NCBI RefSeq assembly: GCF_002021815.1
Contig: NZ_CP019952.1
Coordinates: 2,635,001 to 2,699,000, forward strand
DNA: 64,000 nt
Reading direction: 5' to 3'
Origin: Pseudomonas parafulva
GTDB lineage: Bacteria; Pseudomonadota; Gammaproteobacteria; Pseudomonadales; Pseudomonadaceae
In this document: in pieces, positions 54,409 through 63,462 of the stretch
Numbering within the stretch: position 1 is the stretch's first letter
Layout: each line of letters begins with the position of its first letter
Notes under the pieces: model-generated
Databases searched by the model: none
The model's input: only the letters and a program-made list of their open reading frames with translations
Told to the model about the DNA's origin: nothing
Program-made: the position numbers and the translations under genes

Positions 54409-56196
54409 ATGAGCGGCACTGTAGGCGATTTTCTGGTCGAACGGCTGTACCAATGGGGCGTACGCCGCATCTTTGGTTATCCAGGCGACGGAATCAACGG
54501 TGTGTTCGGCGCCCTGAACCGCGCGGGCGGCAAGATCCAATTCATCCAGGCCCGGCACGAAGAGATGGCCGCCTTCATGGCCAGTGCCCACGCCAAGTTC
54601 ACCGGCGAGTTGGGCGTGTGCATCGCCACGTCCGGGCCGGGTGCCTCGCACCTGCTCACCGGCCTGTACGACGCGCGCATGGACCATCAGCCGGTCCTAG
54701 CCATCGTGGGCCAGCAAGCGCGTGCCGCCTTGGGCGGTCATTATCAGCAGGAGCTGGACTTGGTCTCGATGTTCAAGGACGTCGCCGGTGCGTTTGTGCA
54801 GCAGGCATCCACGCCGCAACAGGTACGTCATCTGGTGGACCGCGCCGTACGCACAGCCGTTGGAGAGCGACGCGTGACGGCCGTGATCCTGCCCAACGAC
54901 CTGCAGGACCTGCCCTACGAAGACCCGCCCCGTGCCCATGGCACCGTGCATTCGGGCGTTGGTTACAGCAAACCTAAGGTAGTCCCCTTCGATGCCGACT
55001 TGCAGCGCGCGGCCGATGTGCTCAACGCAGGGCGCAAGGTCGCCATCCTGGTCGGGGCCGGCGCGCTGGGGGCCAGCAAAGAGGTAGCCGCCGTGGCAGA
55101 TCAACTGGGTGCCGGCGTTGCCAAGGCCCTGCTTGGCAAAGGCGTTCTGCCCGATGAACTGCCGTGGGTAACGGGCGCCATCGGCCTGCTGGGGACCGAG
55201 CCGAGTTATAAACTGATGGCCGAATGCGACACGTTGCTGATGATTGGTTCTGGCTTCCCGTATTCCGAATTTCTGCCCAAGGAAGGTCAGGCGCGCGGCG
55301 TTCAAATCGACCTGCAGCCAGACATGCTCAGCCTGCGCTATCCCATGGAGGTGAACCTGGTCGGTGACGCCGCGCAGACGTTGCAGGCATTACTTCCATT
55401 GCTGCACACGCGTCCAGACCACAGCTGGCGCAAGAAAATCGAGAAATGGCGCGCAAGCTGGGACAAGACATTGAGCAAACGTGCGCTGGTCAAGGCCGAC
55501 CCGATCAACCCGCAGCGAGTGGTGCACGAGCTATCCCCGCGCCTGCCAGATCTGGCGATCATATCCAGTGATTCGGGTTCGTGTGCCAACTGGTACGCCC
55601 GCGACCTGATGATCCGTGAGGGGATGCAGTGCTCCTTGTCGGGCGGCCTGGCCTGCATGGGCGCGGCCGTACCTTACGCCATTGCTGCCAAGTTCGCCCA
55701 CCCGACCCGGCCAGTGATCGCCCTGGTGGGCGACGGCGCCATGCAGATGAACAACCTCGCCGAACTGATCACCGTGGCCAAATACTGGCAGCAGTGGGAA
55801 AGCCCCACGTGGATCTGCGCGGTGTTCAACAACGAAGACCTCAATCAGGTGACCTGGGAGCAGCGCGTGATGGAGGGCGATCCGAAGTTCGAAGCCTCTC
55901 AATCGATACCCGACGTGCCTTATCACTTGTTCGCCATCTCGATTGGTCTTGAGGGCGTCTACGTCGAGCGCGAGGAAGATGTCGCCCCCGCCTGGGAGCG
56001 CGCACTGGCAGCTGATCGCCCGGTGCTGATCGAGTTCAAGACTGACCCCAACGTAGCGCCACTGCCGCCGCACCTGAAACTCGAGCAGGCCAGGAAGTTC
56101 GCAACCACCTTGCTCAAGGGTGACCCGGATGAGGCCGGCGTGATCGTGCAGACCGCCAAGCAGGTGCTTAGCGCGGTACTGCCTGCCAAGAAATGA
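54409..56196 (+). CDS. ThDP-dependent enzyme, pyruvate oxidase-like
   Basis: A 595-residue three-domain ThDP enzyme. The catalytic Glu is in ARHEEMAAFMASAHAKFTG (about residue 51). The central domain has VGAGALGASKE. The ThDP/Mg motif is VGDGAMQMNNLAELITVAKYW with the Asn ligand in FNNEDLNQVTW. It is nearer to pyruvate oxidase (PoxB) than to acetolactate synthase because of GYPGDGINGVFGAL at the start and the SGSCANWYARDLM segment. It probably decarboxylates pyruvate to acetate in stationary phase. FAD binding is expected but not proven. Confidence 0.85.
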   Translation: MSGTVGDFLVERLYQWGVRRIFGYPGDGINGVFGALNRAGGKIQFIQARHEEMAAFMASAHAKFTGELGVCIATSGPGASHLLTGLYDARMDHQPVLAIVGQQARAALGGHYQQELDLVSMFKDVAGAFVQQASTPQQVRHLVDRAVRTAVGERRVTAVILPNDLQDLPYEDPPRAHGTVHSGVGYSKPKVVPFDADLQRAADVLNAGRKVAILVGAGALGASKEVAAVADQLGAGVAKALLGKGVLPDELPWVTGAIGLLGTEPSYKLMAECDTLLMIGSGFPYSEFLPKEGQARGVQIDLQPDMLSLRYPMEVNLVGDAAQTLQALLPLLHTRPDHSWRKKIEKWRASWDKTLSKRALVKADPINPQRVVHELSPRLPDLAIISSDSGSCANWYARDLMIREGMQCSLSGGLACMGAAVPYAIAAKFAHPTRPVIALVGDGAMQMNNLAELITVAKYWQQWESPTWICAVFNNEDLNQVTWEQRVMEGDPKFEASQSIPDVPYHLFAISIGLEGVYVEREEDVAPAWERALAADRPVLIEFKTDPNVAPLPPHLKLEQARKFATTLLKGDPDEAGVIVQTAKQVLSAVLPAKK

Positions 56197-56293
56197 CAAG
56201 GGCCTGGCGCTTGGGATGAACGTTCCGGGCGCTTGACCAGTCGCACTCCATAGACACAGCCCACTGTGCGCAATCGAACCGTGAGGACCTACC

Positions 56294-56800
56294 ATGACTG
56301 CACTCCCTGAACAGGGCACTGCACAGCAGACCCTGAACTTCACCCTCAATGGCCAACCCCAGGCCCTGACGGTACAACCCTGGACCACCCTGCTCGACTT
56401 GCTGCGTGAGCAGCTGGACCTGGTGGGCACCAAGAAAGGTTGCGACCATGGCCAATGCGGGGCCTGTACCGTGCTGCGCGATGGCCGCCGGGTGAACGCT
56501 TGCCTGACCCTGGCGGTGATGTGCGAAGGTGCCGACCTCGTCACCATCGAAGGCTTGGCCGAGGGTGACCAACTGCACCCCATGCAGCAGGCATTCATCA
56601 GCCAGGATGCCTTCCAGTGCGGTTACTGCACACCTGGCCAGATCTGCTCGGCCGTGGGCCTGGCCAATGAAGGACACGCCCATACCCGTGCCGACATCCG
56701 CGAGCAGATGAGCGGCAACCTGTGCCGCTGCGGCGCCTACAGCAACATCGTAGCCGCCGTCGAGCAGGCCCTGCCGCTGATCAAGAGGGCGCGCACATGA
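56294..56800 (+). CDS. Aldehyde oxidoreductase, 2Fe-2S subunit (PaoA/YagT type)
   Basis: A 168-residue protein. The plant-type cluster is KKGCDHGQCGACTVL with Cys in RVNACLTL. The second cluster is FQCGYCTPGQIC and NLCRCGAY. It lacks the twin-arginine signal found in E. coli PaoA, so the complex should be cytoplasmic. Its stop overlaps the next start as ATGA. Confidence 0.9.
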   Translation: MTALPEQGTAQQTLNFTLNGQPQALTVQPWTTLLDLLREQLDLVGTKKGCDHGQCGACTVLRDGRRVNACLTLAVMCEGADLVTIEGLAEGDQLHPMQQAFISQDAFQCGYCTPGQICSAVGLANEGHAHTRADIREQMSGNLCRCGAYSNIVAAVEQALPLIKRART

Positions 56801-57798
56801 CCCCTTTCAGCTACCACAAGCCGGCCTCGGTGGAAGAGGCGCTGCGCCTGACCGATGGGTCCTCGCGCTTCATTGCAGGCGGGACCAACCTGGTCGACTT
56901 GATGAAGGAAAATGTCGAGCGGCCCGAGCGACTGATTGACATCACAGGGCTGGAACTCAACCGCATCGAACCCAGCGACGCGGGCGGTGTGGTGATCGGC
57001 GCATTGGTCAGCAACGCGGACCTGGCGTGGGACCCGCTCATCCGCCAGCGCTACCCATTGCTGTCGCAAGCGATCCTGGCCGGTGCATCGCCGCAGCTGC
57101 GCAACATGGCAAGCACCGGCGGCAACCTGTTGCAACGTACGCGCTGCTACTACTTCTACGACACCGGTACGCCTTGCAACAAACGTGAACCCGGCAGCGG
57201 TTGCCCAGCACGCAGCGGCTTGAATCGCATTCATGCGATTCTCGGCGCCAGCGAGGCGTGCGTGGCGACTCATCCTTCGGACATGTGCGTGGCACTGGCT
57301 GCCCTGAAGGCCGTGGTGCATGTGCAAGGGCCTGCCGACAAACGCCAGATTCCGTTCGCCGATTTCCATCGTCTGCCCGGCGATACGCCGCAGCATGACA
57401 ACCACTTGGCGCCTGATGAACTGATTACCGCCATCGAGCTGCCCGACCAAGGCTTTGCCGAACATTTCCGCTATGTGAAGGTGCGTGATCGAGCCTCCTA
57501 CGCCTTCGCGCTGGTCTCGGTTGCCGCTGCCCTGCGCATCGAAAACGGGTTAATTCAAGAGGCCCGCATCGCCCTGGGTGGCGTGGCCCACAAGCCATGG
57601 CGCAACGAAGCTGTGGAAGCCACGCTGCACGGCCAGGCGCCCAGCACCGAGCTGTTCACCCAAGCGGCCACTGCCCTGCTGCAAGGGGCACAGCCCCTGA
57701 GCCAGAACGGCTTCAAGGTGCAGCTGGCTCAACAAGCCATCATTCGGGCATTGAACGAGGCCGCCGCCGGCGGCAGCCTCGAGGGGGACGCACAATGA
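56797..57798 (+). CDS. Aldehyde oxidoreductase, FAD subunit (PaoB/YagS type)
   Basis: A 333-residue protein. FAD contacts are FIAGGTNLVDLMKENVERP and MASTGGNLLQRTRCYYFYD. The insertion TPCNKREPGSGCPA holds the cysteines that carry a 4Fe-4S cluster in PaoB. ATGA overlaps occur at both ends, so the three subunits are coupled. Confidence 0.9.
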   Translation: MTPFSYHKPASVEEALRLTDGSSRFIAGGTNLVDLMKENVERPERLIDITGLELNRIEPSDAGGVVIGALVSNADLAWDPLIRQRYPLLSQAILAGASPQLRNMASTGGNLLQRTRCYYFYDTGTPCNKREPGSGCPARSGLNRIHAILGASEACVATHPSDMCVALAALKAVVHVQGPADKRQIPFADFHRLPGDTPQHDNHLAPDELITAIELPDQGFAEHFRYVKVRDRASYAFALVSVAAALRIENGLIQEARIALGGVAHKPWRNEAVEATLHGQAPSTELFTQAATALLQGAQPLSQNGFKVQLAQQAIIRALNEAAAGGSLEGDAQ

Positions 57799-59987
57799 GC
57801 AAAGTAGTAGGAACCCCAGCGGACCGCGTCGACGGCGCGGCCAAGGTCACTGGGCAGGCGCGCTATGCCGCCGATTACCCGGAAGAAGGCCTGCTGCACG
57901 GCAGCGTCGTTTCCAGCACCATCGCCCGTGGCCGGGTGGTCAAGGTCAACAGCGAGAAAGCGCTGCAGGTACCAGGCGTGGTGGCGGTGCTGGACCACAT
58001 CAACCGTCCGCGTATTTCCAGCTACGACGATGACTACAGCGACGATGATGCAGCCGAGGGCTCGCCCTTCAGACCGTTGTTCAACGACCGCGTGTTCTAC
58101 AGCGGCCAGCCCGTTGCACTGGTCGTAGCACAGACGCTGGAAATCGCCCGTCATGCAGGTTCGCTGGTCGAGATCCACTACAGCCAGGAAAGCCATGAGT
58201 CCGACCTTGAGAAGGTGCTGGGTCAAGCGCACGATGCGCCGGCTGAAACGCCTGAGCCCCGTGGAGATTTCCCAGGCCAGTACGCCAGTGCCCCTACCCG
58301 CGTGGACGCTACCTACTGGACGGCCAACGAGCACCACAACCCGATGGAGCCCCATGCCTCCACCGTGTGCTACCAACTCGACGGTAGCCTGGTCATTCAT
58401 GACAAAACCCAGGGCACGCAGAATTGCCAGGAATACGTGCACAACGTCTTTGGCCTGCCCAAGGAAAAATTGCGCGTCAAGGCAGCCTTCGTCGGCGGTG
58501 CCTTCGGTTCGGGCCTGCGTCCACAGTATCAGCTGCCTCTGGCGGTCATGGCTGCCCTGCACCTGATGCGCTCGGTTCGCGTGACCTTGACCCGCCAGCA
58601 GATGTTTACCTTTGGCTACCGACCACGCACACAGCAGCGCCTGCGCCTGGCGGCCGATGCACAAGGCCGCCTGTCTGCCATTGGTCACGACGCCATTGGC
58701 CAGACGTCACGTTTTGAAGATTTTGCCGAACACGTCGTCGAGTGGAGCGGCATGCTGTACCAGTGCGACAACGTTGCGTTGAGTTACCGCCTTGCGCCAT
58801 TGGACGTCTACACCCCGTTGGACATGCGCGCGCCGGGTGCAGGTTCAGGCGTGCTGGCGCTGGAGTGCGCCATGGACGAGTTGGCCTGCGCAGCCGGGCT
58901 GGACCCGGTCGAGTTACGGCGACGCAACTTTGCCAGCCACAACGGCAACGAGGGCAAACCTTACTCGAGCAAAGAACTGCTGGCCTGTTACGCGCAAGGG
59001 GCCGAGCGTTTCGGTTGGCACAAGCGTCAGGCTACGCCCGGCTCGATGCGTGACGGTAACCAGCGCATAGGCTGGGGCATGGCCGGTGGTGTATGGGAAG
59101 CCATGCAAATGCAAGCCAGCGCCAAGGCGCGCCTGGGCTGCGACGGGCACCTGACCGTCAGCAGTGCCACCACCGACATTGGCACTGGCACCTATACCGT
59201 CATGACGCAGATCGCTGCCGACGCCGCGGGCCTCGACATGGCCGATGTGACGTTCCTGCTGGGCGATTCCTCCTTGCCCAAGGCGCCTTTGCAAGGCGGG
59301 TCATTCACCGTGTCTTCCGTCGGCTCTGCCGTACGCAAAGCTTGCCTGGAGCTGCGCAAGCAGGTTGTCGAGCAGGCCAGGCAACAGCTCCCGAGCCTGG
59401 CCAGCCTGGACGATTCCGCGTTCGTGATTGCAGGTGGCCAGGTGAGCGCCGGTGAGCATTGCTTCGCCCTTGCCGACCTGCTGCCCAGTGCCCAGCAAGC
59501 CTGCTTCGAGGTGCAGGTCGAGGCAGGCCCTGACGACAAGCGCAAGCCCTACTCCACCGCCACCCATTCGGCGGTGTTCGTCGAGGTATCGGTGGACGAA
59601 GACCTGGGCACCGTACGCGTCAACCGCGTAGTCAGTGCGGTGGCGGCAGGCAGGGTCGTCAACCCCAAGACAGCGCGCAGCCAGATTCTGGGGGGCGTGG
59701 TGTGGGGCATCGGCATGGCACTACACGAAGAAACCCAGACCGACCATGCACTGGGCCGCATCCTCAACCACAATCTGGCCGAGTACCACATACCGGTGAA
59801 CGCCGACATTGGCGATATCGAGGTGATCTTCGTCGAAGAGCATGATGATGTCGTCAACGAACTGGGTTCCAAAGGGGTAGGCGAGATTGGCGTGGTGGGG
59901 GTAGCCGCGGCCGTGGCCAATGCCATTTACCATGCCACGGGCAAGCGGGTACGCGAGTTCCCGATCACCTTGGACAAACTGCTGTAA
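57795..59987 (+). CDS. Aldehyde oxidoreductase, molybdopterin subunit (PaoC/YagR type)
   Basis: A 730-residue protein of the xanthine oxidase family. The cofactor-binding blocks are VGGAFGSGLRPQYQ, GYRPRTQQRL and DMRAPGAGSGVLALECAMDELA. The catalytic Glu is in GVGEIGVVG near residue 695. The ATG at 57795 fits the family; the frame is open 66 codons further into the previous gene. It oxidises aldehydes to acids with water as oxygen donor. The XdhC-type cofactor chaperone (PaoD) is absent from the window. Confidence 0.9.
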   Translation: MSKVVGTPADRVDGAAKVTGQARYAADYPEEGLLHGSVVSSTIARGRVVKVNSEKALQVPGVVAVLDHINRPRISSYDDDYSDDDAAEGSPFRPLFNDRVFYSGQPVALVVAQTLEIARHAGSLVEIHYSQESHESDLEKVLGQAHDAPAETPEPRGDFPGQYASAPTRVDATYWTANEHHNPMEPHASTVCYQLDGSLVIHDKTQGTQNCQEYVHNVFGLPKEKLRVKAAFVGGAFGSGLRPQYQLPLAVMAALHLMRSVRVTLTRQQMFTFGYRPRTQQRLRLAADAQGRLSAIGHDAIGQTSRFEDFAEHVVEWSGMLYQCDNVALSYRLAPLDVYTPLDMRAPGAGSGVLALECAMDELACAAGLDPVELRRRNFASHNGNEGKPYSSKELLACYAQGAERFGWHKRQATPGSMRDGNQRIGWGMAGGVWEAMQMQASAKARLGCDGHLTVSSATTDIGTGTYTVMTQIAADAAGLDMADVTFLLGDSSLPKAPLQGGSFTVSSVGSAVRKACLELRKQVVEQARQQLPSLASLDDSAFVIAGGQVSAGEHCFALADLLPSAQQACFEVQVEAGPDDKRKPYSTATHSAVFVEVSVDEDLGTVRVNRVVSAVAAGRVVNPKTARSQILGGVVWGIGMALHEETQTDHALGRILNHNLAEYHIPVNADIGDIEVIFVEEHDDVVNELGSKGVGEIGVVGVAAAVANAIYHATGKRVREFPITLDKLL

Positions 59988-60014
59988 ACGGGCCCAGCCC
60001 TCTGGAGTATTTGC

Positions 60015-61028
60015 ATGCCACGCCTGGGTTTCGCCTGCATGTACCGGCACCCCCACCGCAGCTTGTCGGTCAAGGAGCTGGAGACCATCGAGCGGACGTT
60101 CAACCCGCGCAGCACGACGCTGCGCTGGGTCTCGGGCGCCTCCCGCGAGGCGGCCCGGAACAAGTTGCTGGAACTGGTTGAACACAATCTCCAGGCCCAG
60201 CTGCGCTTGCTCGACTACGTGGCCCAGCTGCCCCAGGCGCTGCGCATGCTGCGCCTGAGCAGCGACCTGCTACCGCTGTACAGCCACCCTAGCGTGGCCC
60301 ACGTGTACCGCGAGGCGGATTTCCAAGCGCTGATGACCGAACGTTTCGCCGCCATCGGCGCTTTCGCACGCGCCCGGGAGATACGCCTGTCGTTTCACCC
60401 TGGGCAGTATTGCGTGCTGGGCTCAGACCGCCCCGATGTGGTGGACAACAGCTTGGCCGAGTTCGAATACCATGCCGACATGATCCGCATGATGGGCTAC
60501 GGACAGGTCTTCCAGGACTTCAAATGCAATGTGCACATTGCCGGCCGGCTGGGCGGTGCGGGTATTCGCACCGTATGGCCGCGCCTGTCCGATGTGGCCC
60601 GCAACGTGATCACCTTCGAGAACGACGAGAAGACCTATGGGCTCGACGACTGTCTGGCGCTGGCGGACCTGGCGCCGGTGGTGCTGGATATCCACCATTG
60701 CTGGATCCATGAGGGTGACTACATCGACCCGAACGATGGGCGAGTGGAGCGGGTGATCGAGAGCTGGCGAGAGGTACGCCCGACCATGCACTATTCTCAG
60801 CCCCCGGAACATCTGCAGGCGCTGGGTTTCGACCCTGATCGCAAGCTGGTGATCGATGAGTTGCTGGAACAGGTGAACAAACGCGACCTGTATGCCCACA
60901 GCGCTCGCATGTGGAACCGCTGGACGAACCGCTACGCACTGCAGTTTCTGGACAGGTTCGACATCATGTTCGAATGCAAGGACAAGAACCTGGCCACGCT
61001 GGAGTTCTTCAACGACTACCTGGCTTGA
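60015..61028 (+). CDS. uvsE: UV damage endonuclease UvsE
   Basis: A 337-residue TIM-barrel protein of the UVDE family. It has the start RLGFACMYRH, SFHPGQYCVLGS near 122-133, HADMIRMMGYG and then DFKCNVHIAGRLGG, FENDEKTYGLDDCLALA and VLDIHHCWIHEGDY, which provide the His, Glu and Asp metal ligands. It nicks DNA 5' to UV photoproducts independently of UvrABC. It begins 27 bp after the molybdenum subunit gene. Confidence 0.93.
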   Translation: MPRLGFACMYRHPHRSLSVKELETIERTFNPRSTTLRWVSGASREAARNKLLELVEHNLQAQLRLLDYVAQLPQALRMLRLSSDLLPLYSHPSVAHVYREADFQALMTERFAAIGAFARAREIRLSFHPGQYCVLGSDRPDVVDNSLAEFEYHADMIRMMGYGQVFQDFKCNVHIAGRLGGAGIRTVWPRLSDVARNVITFENDEKTYGLDDCLALADLAPVVLDIHHCWIHEGDYIDPNDGRVERVIESWREVRPTMHYSQPPEHLQALGFDPDRKLVIDELLEQVNKRDLYAHSARMWNRWTNRYALQFLDRFDIMFECKDKNLATLEFFNDYLA

Positions 61029-61045
61029 TCGGCCCGGGCATGCCC

Positions 61046-61267
61046 TCAGCCGCTTCTGGTCAGGTCATCGGCCACTTCGCAGCCGTTACGACAGCTGCAC
61101 TCGTATTCAGCTTGTGCGCGAGTCGGCAGGTTTAGACTCAGCCTGACCTTGTCCTGAGTGTCGTACAGGTCGTAGCCCTCCCCCAACGAAGATAGAAAGC
61201 CGAGTCGCCGTGGCAGCCATTCTTTGGTTTGCGGTACAGCTGGAACCACAACGAAGCGCATCTGCAT
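61046..61267 (-). CDS. Small hypothetical protein
   Basis: A 73-residue protein with MRFVVVPAVPQTKEWLPRRLGFLSSLGEGYDLYDTQDKVRLSLNLP and a cysteine cluster YECSCRNGCE. The GAGG site favours the ATG at 61267. The function is unknown. Confidence 0.6.
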   Translation of the reverse strand: MQMRFVVVPAVPQTKEWLPRRLGFLSSLGEGYDLYDTQDKVRLSLNLPTRAQAEYECSCRNGCEVADDLTRSG

Positions 61268-61406
61268 GATCATCCCTCATCGGCCGTTCCTTAGTATTAG
61301 TCATGCTAAGAGAAAGCATCAAGTAGGCTCATGCGTGTTTACGTCGATCATGAAGTCGAATACGTAGATGACGTGATTACGTCCCCAAGCTAGCAATCTC
61401 CTCGTC

Positions 61407-61515
61407 GGAGCGGCCCTTGTGCCGCGACGGGCCGCGAAGCGGCCCCGGCAACGTCAGCGGCAAAGCTGAAATCCTGGGGCCGCTTCGCGCCCCGTCGCGG
61501 CACAAGGGCCGCTCC
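61407..61515. repeat. REP pair, long inverted repeat
   Basis: Two 40-bp arms, 61407-61446 (GGAGCGGCCCTTGTGCCGCG...) and 61476-61515 (its inverse), match at 39 of 40 positions around a 29-bp spacer. Each arm also holds a small internal palindrome (GGCCGC-GAA-GCGGCC). This is the P. putida REP type. It lies in the 303-bp gap between two minus-strand genes; the rest of that gap shows nothing. Confidence 0.85.
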
Positions 61516-61570
61516 CACTCGAAACCTCATAGCCCAGAGATAGGGACAGCACCCATCCTGACTAACTGGC

Positions 61571-62374
61571 TCAAGCTGACTTGCGGCTACGCCGACTCCC
61601 CAGCTCGATCCAGGTCGGAGCATGGTCACTGGCCTTGGGTTCATTGCGCACCCAGGCATCGACGCCCGCACGCTTGAGGTATGGCGCCAAATCCCGGTTG
61701 AGCAGCAAGTGGTCTATGCGCAGGCCCGCATTACGTGCCCAGTGGTTGCGGAAGTAGTCCCAGAACGTAAATACCTGTTGTTGCGGATGCAGGTGCCGGA
61801 TGGCGTCGATCCAGCCGTTGGCCAGCAAGCGCTCGAAGCAATCGCGCGATTCGGGTTGCAGCAGTGCATCCTTGCGCCAGGACTTGGGGTCGTAGATATC
61901 AAGGTCCGTGGGCACGACGTTGAAGTCCCCAGCCAGGACGGTGGGGTGACCACTGCCCTGCAACTGCCGGGCATGCTCGATCAGGCACTCGAACCAACGC
62001 AGCTTGTAGTCGAACTTCGGCCCTGGTTGCGGGTTGCCATTGGGCAGGTACAAACACCCGACCAACACACCCTGTACCGCTGCCTCCAAGTAGCGGCTCT
62101 GGGTGTCGTCCTCCATGCCCGGCAAGCCTCGCCGTACCTCGAGCGGCTCGCTGTCGCGCGCCAGGATCGCCACCCCGTTCCAGGCAGGCTGGCCCAGGTG
62201 CAGGCAACCGTAGCCAGCGGCCTCCAGGGCCTCACCCGGGAACTGTTGGTCGGGTGCCTTGAGCTCCTGAAGGCAGACCACATCGGGCTTTTCACGTTCG
62301 AGCCAGGCCAGCAGTGCTGGCAGTCGGCTGCGAATGCCGTTGATGTTGAACGTGGCGATCCTCAGCGCTTTCAT
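61571..62374 (-). CDS. xthA: Exodeoxyribonuclease III
   Basis: A 267-residue protein of the AP-endonuclease family. Motifs are RIATFNINGIRSR, CLQELKAPDQQF (catalytic Glu), VLAGDFNVVPTDLDIYDP, LRIDHLLLN and ASDHAPTWIE (the catalytic Asp-His pair). It repairs abasic sites and degrades 3' ends. It is coupled to the small gene upstream by an ATGA overlap. Confidence 0.93.
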   Translation of the reverse strand: MKALRIATFNINGIRSRLPALLAWLEREKPDVVCLQELKAPDQQFPGEALEAAGYGCLHLGQPAWNGVAILARDSEPLEVRRGLPGMEDDTQSRYLEAAVQGVLVGCLYLPNGNPQPGPKFDYKLRWFECLIEHARQLQGSGHPTVLAGDFNVVPTDLDIYDPKSWRKDALLQPESRDCFERLLANGWIDAIRHLHPQQQVFTFWDYFRNHWARNAGLRIDHLLLNRDLAPYLKRAGVDAWVRNEPKASDHAPTWIELGSRRSRKSA

Positions 62375-62613
62375 GTGTCAGGGTCGATCACATGGGCGTG
62401 CACGGCATCTTCCAGGGCATGCACGTGCGCCTGGTCGGCCAAGGCCTTGAGCGCCAGCCAATCGTCCCAATCGATGATGCCATCGTCACGCAACGCTTCG
62501 GCGGTACGCACCAGTTCGTGGTGGTAGGCATCGGGCGACTCACGGCGGTAGCTGATGTCGTCGTACTGAGCGTACCAGGCCGCAAGTTCAGGGATACTGC
62601 GTTCGATACTCAT
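62371..62613 (-). CDS. Small conserved acidic protein
   Basis: An 80-residue protein starting MSIERSIPELAAWYAQYDDI, with RDDGIIDWDDWLALKALADQAHVHALEDAVHAH. An AGGAG site 8 bp upstream fixes the ATG at 62613. Its stop overlaps the exonuclease III start, so it is expressed with it. The function is unknown. Confidence 0.7.
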   Translation of the reverse strand: MSIERSIPELAAWYAQYDDISYRRESPDAYHHELVRTAEALRDDGIIDWDDWLALKALADQAHVHALEDAVHAHVIDPDT

Positions 62614-62672
62614 CACACTGCTCCTGAGAAACCCTTTGGGGTTGTGAGCCTGGCTTGAGCGCATCGTTCAAC

Positions 62673-63377
62673 TCAGACGCTTCGGGTCAGGCCCCCGTCG
62701 ACCCGGATATTCTGCCCGGTGATGTAGGCGGCGCCATCACTGGCCAGAAACGCGACCGTGGCGGCGATTTCGTCGCTACTGCCATAGCGCTTGAGCGGCA
62801 CGCTGTCGCGACGCTGCTCGGTGGCCGGCAAGCTGTCGATCCAACCCGGCAGCACGTTGTTCATGCGCACATTGTCACGTGCGTAAGTGTCCGCGAAGAG
62901 TTTGCTGAACGCAGCCAGTCCGGCACGCATCACGGCGGATGTGGGAAACAAATCGCTGGGTTCGAAGGCCCAGGCACTGGAAATATTCACGATGACCCCG
63001 CCGCCCTGGCGCTGCATCACTGGTGTGACCAGGCGTGTGGGCCGGATGACGTTGAGCAGGTAGGTGTCCATGCCGGCATGCCAGTCGGCGTCGGTCAGGT
63101 CCAGCACCGGCCCCCGAGGTCCGTGGCCCGCGCTGTTGACCAGCACGTCGATGCGGCCCCACTGCTGCATGACCTTGTTGACCAAGCGCTCAAGGTCCTC
63201 CGTGCATTGGTTGCTACCTGTCACGCCCAGCCCGCCCAGCGTCCTGGCCAAGGCCTCGCCCTTGCCAGAGGAGGAAAGAATCGCGACCTTGTAACCATCG
63301 GCGGCCAGGCGCCTGGCTGCCGCCGCGCCCATGCCACTACCGCCTGCGGTGATGATTGCAACCTTTTCGATTGTCAT
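62673..63377 (-). CDS. SDR family protein lacking the catalytic Tyr and Lys
   Basis: A 234-residue Rossmann protein. The cofactor motif is TAGGSGMG (10-17), then NSAGHG at 81-86 and the catalytic-type Ser134 in VNISSAW. The expected YxxxK reads Ser147-x3-Arg151 in FPTSAVMRAGLAAF, so the proton-relay pair is absent. The rest (NNVLPGWID, AAYITGQNIRVDGG) is intact. It may bind a nucleotide without ordinary dehydrogenase activity, or use another mechanism. It lies 85 bp after the LysR gene in the same direction. Confidence 0.85.
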   Translation of the reverse strand: MTIEKVAIITAGGSGMGAAAARRLAADGYKVAILSSSGKGEALARTLGGLGVTGSNQCTEDLERLVNKVMQQWGRIDVLVNSAGHGPRGPVLDLTDADWHAGMDTYLLNVIRPTRLVTPVMQRQGGGVIVNISSAWAFEPSDLFPTSAVMRAGLAAFSKLFADTYARDNVRMNNVLPGWIDSLPATEQRRDSVPLKRYGSSDEIAATVAFLASDGAAYITGQNIRVDGGLTRSV

Positions 63378-63462
63378 GCTGCCTCCTGTGATGGGTCATC
63401 GAGTAGGTACAGGGCTCAGGCTACCAAATGGCAGAAAAGCGAGGGAGACAGCTGCCAATGCG

